DNA from: a virus
Length of the DNA stretch: 64,000 nt
Direction: 5' to 3' (one strand)
IMG/VR virus record: IMGVR_UViG_3300037069_000805
Span: 40,241 to 104,240 of that record
Below, piece by piece: positions 39,757 through 47,651 of the stretch (positions are counted from its first letter, which is position 1; each line of letters starts with the position of its first letter). The notes below the pieces were generated by a model. It made no database searches. It was given only the letters and a program-made list of their open reading frames with translations, and had not been told where the DNA came from. The translations under genes and the position numbers were made by a program.

Positions 39757-40761
39757 TTAAGTTGTAGCTAAATTAGCTGGTACTGTAGCATTTGTTCCAA
39801 CTGCAGTTCTAATTCTTGTTAGAATTGTATTTGTAGCTGCATTATTTGCTGGTAAATCAGTTCCTTTATCAATTGCAATTGTAAGTACTTTATATTGTCT
39901 TTCAACTGATGTTTCTACTCTTGGAGTATAATATCTAATATGTATAACATTATTAAGACTTGTTGCAGATGCATAATACGGTGTTGCAAAATCCGCAGGA
40001 TAACCTACTTGTCTTGCTGGATCATATTTATAACCTTTACAGAACCATTCATAATTAAGAAGCCATTTAGCTGTTCCACTACCAGGATTGTTTCCAACAG
40101 TAGTAGTTGCAGTTAATAAACCTGTATTTTGAGTAATAGTAGTTAAATCAAATGCATTAGGGAAAGTTTTCACTATTACATCAAATTGAATTTGTCTACC
40201 ATCAATTTTTCCAGGAACAACATTTTGTGCTTTACCTGTAATAGTAAACCCAACAGGAGAAGAAGTAGTTGCAGTTACAAATTCTGAATCACCTCTTTTA
40301 ATTAATTGCTTTCTTAATGAACTTAAAAGTCCATCTCTGATAGCTGTATCAGTTTCTGCAGAAGCTCCTGTTACATAAAATCCTTGAATAGTATCAAAGT
40401 TTTCAGGAGATAAACCACTACCACTATACAATCTAATAGCTACTTCATAAGTAGTATTAGCTAATGCATTTCCTGTAAATCCTGCAACTGCTACAGATTT
40501 TTGTACTTCAGCTGCATATGTAGATAAAGTAATCTTTTCAACATATTTAGGGTCTACAATATCAGAGAATTCATATCCTCCAATTGCTGCAGCTGCTTTC
40601 TGTAGTACTTTAAAAGGTACATTAGCTGCTACTGCAGCCCCATTTCCAGATACAACTGTAAGTTCTTTATCATCGGCTGTTGCAACGAATGTTTGTGCAG
40701 TTGTTTCTGTTGCTGCAGCATTACCAATCATTACTTCACCTACTTGGTTTGGTCCAAACAT
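39757..40761 (-). CDS. Virion structural protein, head/tail candidate (334 aa)
   Basis: The composition is unlike its neighbours: rich in Ala, Gly, Thr and Val, and poor in Lys/Asn, as expected of an abundant capsid or tail-tube surface protein. It begins MFGPNQVGEVMIGNAA, and the C-terminal half is beta-rich (FTITGKAQNVVPGKI). It is followed by a strong terminator, which also fits high expression. It could be a head auxiliary, decoration or tail-tube protein. Confidence 0.55.
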   Translation of the reverse strand: MFGPNQVGEVMIGNAAATETTAQTFVATADDKELTVVSGNGAAVAANVPFKVLQKAAAAIGGYEFSDIVDPKYVEKITLSTYAAEVQKSVAVAGFTGNALANTTYEVAIRLYSGSGLSPENFDTIQGFYVTGASAETDTAIRDGLLSSLRKQLIKRGDSEFVTATTSSPVGFTITGKAQNVVPGKIDGRQIQFDVIVKTFPNAFDLTTITQNTGLLTATTTVGNNPGSGTAKWLLNYEWFCKGYKYDPARQVGYPADFATPYYASATSLNNVIHIRYYTPRVETSVERQYKVLTIAIDKGTDLPANNAATNTILTRIRTAVGTNATVPANLATT

Positions 40762-40787
40762 AATTTATTTATTTTTTATTTATATTA

Positions 40788-41519
40788 TTATTCATTTCTT
40801 TGATCAAGCTGGATTTTACTTTCCAGTCCAGATGGTTTATAATCTCTTAAAGCGAGCTCTACAGCTCTATCTAATATTTCTTCATGTATTCCTTGATACA
40901 ATTCACAATTTGTTGGTGTAGATAAACCATCAATGGTTAAATTTTCACCTGGAAATAATGAATTTAAATCTGAAAGAATAATTGGTTTTGGATATTTTAT
41001 ATATCTAATCTTATAATCAATTATATTGATTGGAGATATTAATTCAACTACATTTTTATTTTCAATCTTAGATATATTTAATCTCCAAATGGTTGAATAA
41101 TCTGGATTTTTAAAAGGATTATCTGATTGAATATTAAATTCATCGTGTGTTTTTGGAACAACATTTGGTTGTTTAGTAATACAGGTATTATCTAATGTAA
41201 CAGTTTCATATACTATTAAAAAAACATCATCCGGAATAATAAAAAATTTAGAATTATTAGATAAACCATTAAAAGAAACTATTTGTGTGTTAGAAGTATA
41301 AGTTTTTATTAATTCTTTTAAATCTACACGTCTTTTTTCTGAATCTTCAAATCCTTCTTTATATTTATTTCCACCTGGATTATAATAATTTTTTATTATT
41401 TCTTGTTGTGCTTTAGTTAGATATATACTAATTTCGTAATCATCAAACCCTGGAGCACTCTGAGAAGCAATTGCATTATAATAAATATTAAATTTATTTT
41501 TAAATTCAGACAAATTCAT
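40788..41519 (-). CDS. Head-tail connector/ring protein candidate (243 aa)
   Basis: An N-terminal helical region (EISIYLTKAQQEIIKNYYNP, near residue 30) is followed by a beta domain and a C-terminal helix (HEEILDRAVELALRDYKPSG). This is the pattern of adaptor or ring proteins that dock under the portal in podovirus-like virions. It lies two genes downstream of the major capsid protein. The assignment is by pattern and position. Confidence 0.55.
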   Translation of the reverse strand: MNLSEFKNKFNIYYNAIASQSAPGFDDYEISIYLTKAQQEIIKNYYNPGGNKYKEGFEDSEKRRVDLKELIKTYTSNTQIVSFNGLSNNSKFFIIPDDVFLIVYETVTLDNTCITKQPNVVPKTHDEFNIQSDNPFKNPDYSTIWRLNISKIENKNVVELISPINIIDYKIRYIKYPKPIILSDLNSLFPGENLTIDGLSTPTNCELYQGIHEEILDRAVELALRDYKPSGLESKIQLDQRNE

Positions 41520-41521
41520 AA

Positions 41522-42370
41522 TTATTTACTTTTTGAAAGCTTAGCTTCTATTAATGACCTTACATCTTGATGTTTAGGATTATCTAAGTATTTAACAGCA
41601 TTATCAAAAGATGGAGATTGTCCACCTTCACACAAATCTAATCCATCTATTGTTGAATATTTATTACCTTTTCTAGTAATAATTTTATTATCTACTCCAA
41701 ATTGAATTAATAATTTAGTATCTAATGAATCATCTTTAACTAAATCTAAAAAAGCTTTTGGTTTAGAATCAAGAAATTCTCCAACTTGTCTTTGTACCCA
41801 TCCTAATGTAGAATCTTCAGAAATTGGTTTGTTAGTAAGTAAACTTAAAATTGCAGTTAATTTTTCTTTATTATCTTTAATTTTACTATAAAGTTTAAAA
41901 GCTTCTTCTTTATTATCAAATTTATTATTTTGTTCTATTACTTCTTCATCTTCACTAGTTATAACAAATTGATAAGTTTGTTTTTTATCTCTGTCTTTCC
42001 AACTTGGTGCAACATCATCTTTTAAACATAAAAGAATTTTGTAGGATATATAATCTATAGGATTTCTTAAATCTAATAAATTATCATCTTTATATAGTGA
42101 AACAAAATGGTCATACCAGAAGTCACCATAAACAGATAAATTTAAACCTGTTTCATTTTCTAAAAATTTCTTTTCATCATTAGTTAAAATATTTGCTAAA
42201 GAACCATTTTTTAATAATGGTAATTGAAATTTTTTAACTGCTCCAGAAAGCATTCCTCCTGAAATAACATGGTCTTCTCCTACATTTGAAGCCATTCCTT
42301 TTTTTCTTTTAATATATTTTACTACTACAGTTTTATTTGGTAGTGTAAAACCTTTTATTGTATCTTCCAT
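41522..42370 (-). CDS. Head-region protein (282 aa), crAss-like conserved type
   Basis: The N-terminus (MEDTIKGFTLPNKTVVVKYI) is followed by a short Gly/basic patch (RKKGMASNVGEDHVISGGM). A Lys/Asp-rich helical body ends at KLSKSK. It directly follows the major capsid gene and its terminator. The basic N-terminal strand resembles extended arms of head auxiliary proteins, but no function can be shown from sequence. Confidence 0.5.
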   Translation of the reverse strand: MEDTIKGFTLPNKTVVVKYIKRKKGMASNVGEDHVISGGMLSGAVKKFQLPLLKNGSLANILTNDEKKFLENETGLNLSVYGDFWYDHFVSLYKDDNLLDLRNPIDYISYKILLCLKDDVAPSWKDRDKKQTYQFVITSEDEEVIEQNNKFDNKEEAFKLYSKIKDNKEKLTAILSLLTNKPISEDSTLGWVQRQVGEFLDSKPKAFLDLVKDDSLDTKLLIQFGVDNKIITRKGNKYSTIDGLDLCEGGQSPSFDNAVKYLDNPKHQDVRSLIEAKLSKSK

Positions 42371-42409
42371 TTTTTATTTAATTTCTCCCGTATTAATATT
42401 TTTATTAAA

Positions 42410-42425
42410 AGGGGCTTTCGCCCCT
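42410..42425 (-). terminator. Intrinsic terminator after the major capsid gene
   Basis: A compact 6-bp stem AGGGGC/GCCCCT closes a GAAA loop on the minus strand and is followed by TTTTAATAAAAAT. It should reduce read-through from the capsid gene into downstream genes. Confidence 0.8.
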
Positions 42426-42441
42426 AATAAGTATTTTTGTT

Positions 42442-43950
42442 TTAATCTAGTATTGCTGGTTTAAGTGTTAATGTTCTTGATGAGTCTTTAACCATTGCTC
42501 CAGTACCACACATTGCAGTCATTGTAGCAGAGTCTTCCATCAATTGCATAATTCCACCTCTACGTCCAGAGAAAGGATCTCTAATACCTGCCATATAACC
42601 ACGTAATTCATCATCACCACGTACTTTAATTTTTTGGATATTAGGCTCTTCCATTGAACCAATATATAGAATATCATAACGATATGATTCAGCAACTCCT
42701 CCATCTGGATGTAAAATTTTATTACGAACTTTATCATCATACATTGGATCTACTTCAAGCATAATGTGAATATTATTAGGAGCTCTCCATTCTGTGAATT
42801 GGAAACCACCTTCAAAAGCATTATCATTAAATTTAGAAGTTACTTTATTGATAGCATTCATGTTTGTATTATCAAACAATGATTTCCATCCTGAAGCAGC
42901 AGCTGTTGCTGCTCTATTAAATTGTGCAGCACCTCTTTCACCAGTTCTCAACATGAACTTTCTTTCACCCCAATCCAGTTTACCTTCAGATAACTCAGAA
43001 AGAGCATCTTCTAATAGACGCATAGAGAATCTATTATAAGTAATTGTATTTGAAACTTCCATTTGTTCACGAATACCTGAACCAGCTTTAATTTCAATAT
43101 TAGATTGACCTTTATTTAAGAAACGTCCATTTTCATCTCTGTTTGTTTTACCAAACATTAATGTTTTAGATTTAATTTTTGAGAATTGACGTTCAAATTG
43201 CCACATTACTTCCTGCATCCAAGTTACTGACTTATGAACACCACCTGTATTCGGATCTCTAGTTTCAATACCAGCAAAATATACAGGTTCAACTTTCATA
43301 TCAATCATTGCACCAGATACTTTAACCTCCATACGTAATGTAGAAACAGAGTTTCTCATTAACCAAGGTGAAGTAAACTGAATACCGGCACCACGAGTAG
43401 ATAATTCATCTTCAACGTATGCAGATTCAATACTAAATCTATTTCCTGCAACTAATTCATCTCCAGGAATACCTGCTAATGATTCTTGACCACCCCATAC
43501 TTCACAAGTATAAACATAGTTAGAACCTTCTTCCATTGGTTCATCTGAAACAATTCTAATTTGGTATACATCTGGTCTAGGACCTGCAATTACCATTTGT
43601 TTAGTAAACCATTTTTCAGCGAATACTAAATCGAAAGTTGTTCTTGCAACACCAATACCTGTATCACTACCAGCAACAACAGCACCTTGGAATCTTGCTT
43701 CAACAAGAGGTATATTTCTCTCATCACTTCCAACTACTTTCCATACAAAATCATCTGAACTATTTAATACTTTTTCAGGGAATAAAGCTAGAGTTGTATC
43801 TAAATTTTTCATTCCTGAATTTTGTAGTAATACAGTTGTCAAAGGAGAAACTAATTGTGGTTGTGTTCCAAAGATAGCACCGATGTGATTTTTTAATGTT
43901 AATCCTGACCAGGCTTTACCCTTAGTCATTACAAACTTACCTACTGACAT
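42442..43950 (-). CDS. Major capsid protein
   Basis: The 502-residue protein closely resembles crAss-like HK97-fold capsid proteins. It begins MSVGKFVMTKGKAWSGLTLK. The mid-region has the conserved VTWMQEVMWQFERQFSKIKS and the FGKTNRDENGR loop. A long C-terminal part ends MVKDSSRTLTLKPAILD. Codon use is markedly less AT-extreme than that of neighbours, consistent with very high expression. It lies downstream of an acidic scaffold candidate and the portal and is followed by a terminator. Confidence 0.85.
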   Translation of the reverse strand: MSVGKFVMTKGKAWSGLTLKNHIGAIFGTQPQLVSPLTTVLLQNSGMKNLDTTLALFPEKVLNSSDDFVWKVVGSDERNIPLVEARFQGAVVAGSDTGIGVARTTFDLVFAEKWFTKQMVIAGPRPDVYQIRIVSDEPMEEGSNYVYTCEVWGGQESLAGIPGDELVAGNRFSIESAYVEDELSTRGAGIQFTSPWLMRNSVSTLRMEVKVSGAMIDMKVEPVYFAGIETRDPNTGGVHKSVTWMQEVMWQFERQFSKIKSKTLMFGKTNRDENGRFLNKGQSNIEIKAGSGIREQMEVSNTITYNRFSMRLLEDALSELSEGKLDWGERKFMLRTGERGAAQFNRAATAAASGWKSLFDNTNMNAINKVTSKFNDNAFEGGFQFTEWRAPNNIHIMLEVDPMYDDKVRNKILHPDGGVAESYRYDILYIGSMEEPNIQKIKVRGDDELRGYMAGIRDPFSGRRGGIMQLMEDSATMTAMCGTGAMVKDSSRTLTLKPAILD

Positions 43951-43982
43951 ATTTATTTATTTTAATTTATTTATATTTATTT

Positions 43983-45050
43983 TTATAATACTAATTCAGC
44001 ACCTATACCTCCATAACTTTGAGAGTCATTTAAATAATCAGGTGTTCCATTATCTTCAAAGCTAGTTTTTCTTAAAACATTTTCTAAATTTTTAACAGAT
44101 TTAGAAGTTATTGTTTTTTGAATATTACCTAAATTAGCAAAACCATTTGTAAGTTCATATAAATAATACATTTTAGTATCAAATTCAATAGGATTTTTAG
44201 ACCTATCTGTCATAAACTTATTCATCATTTCACCTGTTTCAGTATTTTTAGAAACAACTTCTGTCATACTCTTATATACTTTATCTTGTAAAGCTTTTGT
44301 ATTTGGTATTCCCTGAATTACTTCTTTAGAATTAAATACAAAATTTTTAATAGTATTATTTATTTCTTCTTGTTCTTTAGCTTCATCTAAAAGTCTTTGT
44401 TTAGAATTTTCAACTTCAGCTAATTCAGCTCTTTTATTAAATTCTTTTAAACTTCCTGTAGATTCTAGTGCTTCTTCAATTACAACATCCTCACCTAAAT
44501 CAATAGCTTTCTTAAGTTGTTTTTTAGCTCTATCTTCAGATAAACCTTGATTCATATAATCTTTTAGAATTATATTTTTTGCTACTTCTAAATTTTCTTT
44601 TAAGTAATCTTCAGTAATTGATTCTAATTCTAAATTTTCTTTTCTAGATTGACCTATTTTTTCTAAATCTAAATTATCTAATTTACTAATTGCTTTTCTT
44701 TCAGCTTCAATTTCAATTTGTTTAGAAATAGCATTACCTAAATCATTAATTGTTTTAATTTTTTCTGAAGATTCCAATGAAGGTATAATTCCATGTTCAA
44801 TAAGAACATCTGAGAAGGAAGTATACAAATTGGGAGAAGCATCATCATCTTTAGAATCACCTTCATCTTTATCTTCGTCTTCCTCATCTACGTTCTCCTG
44901 AAGTTCATCATCTGTATCTTCATCGATAAGGTCTTTTTTATCTTTATCAGGATTTTCATCCTGTAATTCTTCTTCATTATAATTTATATCAAAGTTTAAT
45001 TCTAAGTTATCAGAATTAAATAATGACATATCATTTTCATTTTCTTCCAT
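43983..45050 (-). CDS. Acidic scaffolding/prohead protein candidate (355 aa)
   Basis: The first ~90 residues are extremely acidic (Asp/Glu runs such as DEDTDDELQENVDEEDEDKD). Residues about 115-290 are a charged coiled coil, and the C-terminus is short and polar (SYGGIGAELVL). Acidic coiled-coil proteins encoded between portal and major capsid genes are typically scaffolds that drive prohead assembly. It is transcribed from its own promoter at 45078-45109. The scaffold role is inferred. Confidence 0.65.
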   Translation of the reverse strand: MEENENDMSLFNSDNLELNFDINYNEEELQDENPDKDKKDLIDEDTDDELQENVDEEDEDKDEGDSKDDDASPNLYTSFSDVLIEHGIIPSLESSEKIKTINDLGNAISKQIEIEAERKAISKLDNLDLEKIGQSRKENLELESITEDYLKENLEVAKNIILKDYMNQGLSEDRAKKQLKKAIDLGEDVVIEEALESTGSLKEFNKRAELAEVENSKQRLLDEAKEQEEINNTIKNFVFNSKEVIQGIPNTKALQDKVYKSMTEVVSKNTETGEMMNKFMTDRSKNPIEFDTKMYYLYELTNGFANLGNIQKTITSKSVKNLENVLRKTSFEDNGTPDYLNDSQSYGGIGAELVL

Positions 45051-45077
45051 AATATTCTCCCTGTTTTATAAAGTTTG

Positions 45078-45109
45078 CAAATATAACACATTTTAAAAGG
45101 GAATCCAAA
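45078..45109 (-). promoter_or_regulatory. Capsid-operon promoter, TTTG-N20-TATATTTG
   Basis: Minus-strand TTTGGATTCC opens the -33 region, and the perfect -7 box TATATTTG follows TTTG after 20 nt. It drives the scaffold and major capsid genes. A 15-bp box (AAATTAGCTATTATT, 45144-45158) lies 34 nt upstream, as at the portal promoter. Confidence 0.85.
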
Positions 45110-45143
45110 TAAAATTTAAATTATTTCACTTTTTTCTCCTTTT

Positions 45144-45158
45144 AATAATAGCTAATTT
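45144..45158 (-). promoter_or_regulatory. Upstream box shared by two head-gene promoters (copy 1)
   Basis: AAATTAGCTATTATT on the minus strand includes the TAG stop codon of the portal gene and lies 34 nt upstream of the -33 TTTG. The identical sequence at the identical distance precedes the portal promoter, which suggests an activator or UP-element-like site. Confidence 0.5.
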
Positions 45159-47551
45159 ATTCTTTTCTTTTGTATTCTAGCTATTTTTTGATCTTCAACT
45201 TTAGCTGCCATCTGATCATTATGTTTAATCATATCTTGATCCAATGTTCTCATTTTAGTTATATAATCATCTTTTCTTTTTTGCTTATCTAAATTTAATT
45301 TCTCAATATCTAAAGGATCTACTATTCCATCTTCAGAATCATTAGTATTTTTAACATTTTCTTTTCCTAATTCTGCAATATATACTTTAGTTTCATTATC
45401 TCTTTGATTTTTTAAATCTTCTAATTCAAGTTTTCTATTTTCAAGATCAATAGTTGCTTGGTTATGTGCTTCTTGAATTTTATTAGCTTGATCTGATTGT
45501 TCAGATTGTCTTTGATGTAATTGATCTTCTGCCTCTTCAAATTTTCTTCTCATATCACTTAATGATGGACTAAAATAAATATCCATAATTGTAGAGAATG
45601 AACCTCCATTTTGTAAAAATGCTTGAGCATTAGATTTAATCATTTGTTCAAGTTCTTGAGTTTTCTGATTAGATGTTAATACTAAACCATAATCATTTTC
45701 AGTAAAATCTTCACCTTCAATATTAAGAATTTGAATTGATTGATCATCAAGTATATTTTGTACTTTCTTATTTTTACCTTTTAGAGCTATTTTAGCAGTT
45801 TCTAAAAAGCAATCTAATACTCTTAATTTACACTGATCATGAATACTAAACCACCATTCAGTAATATGAGATGATTGATTAACAGATCTTTCTACTCCAC
45901 CAACAGTTTCTCTATTTTCAATTTGACCCTGTCTTTGTGCAGTTACTCCTGCAATTTCACCCATCTCCATTTTAATGAATTCAAGTAATTGTATATGTTG
46001 TTGAATATATGCTCCAGTTTCCATATCCATTACTCTACCACCTTGAGTATTCATTGAACCTGCTAATTTACCAGTTGCAGCACCTTGATTACCTTCTTTA
46101 AATGAATCAATTACAGCAATCTTATTAACAACTGCGAAGTGCATCCATTTTTCTATTTCCCAATTTTCTGGTATTTTAGCAATATCTAATTCAAATATTT
46201 TACCATAATTAGTAGAAATAGCTTTATTAAGTCTATCCCAAATAACATCATACATATATTGATAGTTTTTACATCTATCAATTAATGATACTGCTTTAGA
46301 TTGATTAGTATTATATATTTGACCTATAATACCTGGATGGCAAATAGAAGGATTATATATTTTATTATATTGTACTTTTCTAGGTTTAATATTAAGAAAT
46401 ATATCTTTACCTAGTTTAACACCTTCCCACCATTCATTAACCCACATAGAAGTAATTTCTTCTCCAAGTGAAGCATCTGGTATATATTCTTCAGAAGCAA
46501 TTTTATATTGTTCTTCTCCTAATTCATCATAGTATTTAACCTTTTTAACTTCTTTAATAGATTTCCAAAACACTTTTAATACTCTAATATTACCTGTTTC
46601 ATCAGTATAATTAGCACCAAAGAAATGTCCATTTAATTCAGCTAAATCAAATACACTATTATAAATACCTTCAATACCAGTATTTAAACCATCTCTTAAT
46701 AAAGTATGATTATTTTGATCATCAGAATAAGTTCCACTTGAACTAACTGTACTATAATCTAAAATATAATCAATATCTTCTGGTTTTAATTCATCATGGA
46801 ATACATCAATAATTTTATGTGGACTCCAATGATCTTGTATAATTATAATAGAAGAATCTTCTATTTTATCTGAATTACCAGAACGAACAGAATGTACTTT
46901 TAATGGATTTAATTTAGTTAATATTGGTTCATCATGAACAATATCACATAAATATATTTCTTCTGCAAATATTAGAGCATCTTTAAATCCAGCATTAAAT
47001 ATATTTTCAAATCTTTGTTCTTGTGAATAATGTTTTAATATCTGATTAGCCATTTTTTCACGAAGATCTTTCCAAGTATATTTCATATGCTTAGATAAAT
47101 CATCCATTTTTACTTTTAATTCTTCTTCACTATAGTTAGCTTGGAAAAATTCAGTAAGTCTTTGATTTAGATAAGCTTTTTTATCTTCTTCTTTTTTAGT
47201 AATTGCATCTGGATTAGTTACAATAACTGAATAATCAAATCTTCTTTTAATTTCTTCACCTACTAATAAATCTATCTTAGGTATAAGAATTGGATGATGT
47301 GGTATATTATCTGGAACAAATGAAGCATCTATTTGATGAGGATTAACTACATTAGTTAAATCTCTAATATCAACAATACCATTGTATAAATTTAAATTTA
47401 TAATTTTGTTTCTTAAACTTTTTCTAACAATCTCATTATTGTAAAATGAATGTTTATCTGCATAATTTATACAGTCAATTCTCCATTGTTTATCTTTTTG
47501 AGAATAAGGTAGACGCTGTCTAGGTAAAATTAAATTATTTATTCTTTCCAT
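45152..47551 (-). CDS. Portal protein
   Basis: The 799-residue protein resembles crAss-like portals. It begins MERINNLILPRQRLPYSQKDKQW, with HHPILIPKIDLLVGEEIKRR near residue 85 and a conserved helical core. The C-terminal ~130 residues form a long charged coiled region (QANKIQEAHNQATIDLENRK). The portal forms the dodecameric DNA channel that docks TerL and the tail. The gene ends in TAG within a repeated 15-bp box. It has its own promoter. Confidence 0.82.
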   Translation of the reverse strand: MERINNLILPRQRLPYSQKDKQWRIDCINYADKHSFYNNEIVRKSLRNKIINLNLYNGIVDIRDLTNVVNPHQIDASFVPDNIPHHPILIPKIDLLVGEEIKRRFDYSVIVTNPDAITKKEEDKKAYLNQRLTEFFQANYSEEELKVKMDDLSKHMKYTWKDLREKMANQILKHYSQEQRFENIFNAGFKDALIFAEEIYLCDIVHDEPILTKLNPLKVHSVRSGNSDKIEDSSIIIIQDHWSPHKIIDVFHDELKPEDIDYILDYSTVSSSGTYSDDQNNHTLLRDGLNTGIEGIYNSVFDLAELNGHFFGANYTDETGNIRVLKVFWKSIKEVKKVKYYDELGEEQYKIASEEYIPDASLGEEITSMWVNEWWEGVKLGKDIFLNIKPRKVQYNKIYNPSICHPGIIGQIYNTNQSKAVSLIDRCKNYQYMYDVIWDRLNKAISTNYGKIFELDIAKIPENWEIEKWMHFAVVNKIAVIDSFKEGNQGAATGKLAGSMNTQGGRVMDMETGAYIQQHIQLLEFIKMEMGEIAGVTAQRQGQIENRETVGGVERSVNQSSHITEWWFSIHDQCKLRVLDCFLETAKIALKGKNKKVQNILDDQSIQILNIEGEDFTENDYGLVLTSNQKTQELEQMIKSNAQAFLQNGGSFSTIMDIYFSPSLSDMRRKFEEAEDQLHQRQSEQSDQANKIQEAHNQATIDLENRKLELEDLKNQRDNETKVYIAELGKENVKNTNDSEDGIVDPLDIEKLNLDKQKRKDDYITKMRTLDQDMIKHNDQMAAKVEDQKIARIQKKRIN

Positions 47552-47569
47552 TATTTTTCTTTTAACTTG

Positions 47570-47601
47570 CTAATATAAACAATAAAGTAACTAATTCCAA
47601 A
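47570..47601 (-). promoter_or_regulatory. Portal promoter, TTTG-N20-TATATTAG
   Basis: Minus-strand TTTGGAATTA opens the -33 region and 20 nt separate TTTG from TATATTAG, one base off the TAnnTTTG consensus. It lies about 20 nt upstream of the portal start. Confidence 0.72.
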
Positions 47602-47635
47602 TAAAAATGTATTTATTTTAGAAAAAGTTACTTTA

Positions 47636-47650
47636 AATAATAGCTAATTT
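47636..47650 (-). promoter_or_regulatory. Upstream box shared by two head-gene promoters (copy 2)
   Basis: This is identical in sequence and orientation to 45144-45158. It is 34 nt upstream of the portal -33 TTTG and follows the TerL stop codon at 47652-47654 by 1 nt. Confidence 0.5.
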
Positions 47651-47651
47651 G

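Noticed and set aside
42540-43877. Open frames on both strands across the major capsid gene
   Set aside because: They are shadows of the capsid gene in other frames, with no coding character or proper spacing to neighbours.
45152-47551. Stop-codon reassignment (TAG to Gln), as seen in some crAss-like phages
   Set aside because: Genes are full length under the standard code. TAG (45152, 55083) and TGA (32234, 63067) are used as normal ends, and read-through of the portal TAG soon meets TAA.
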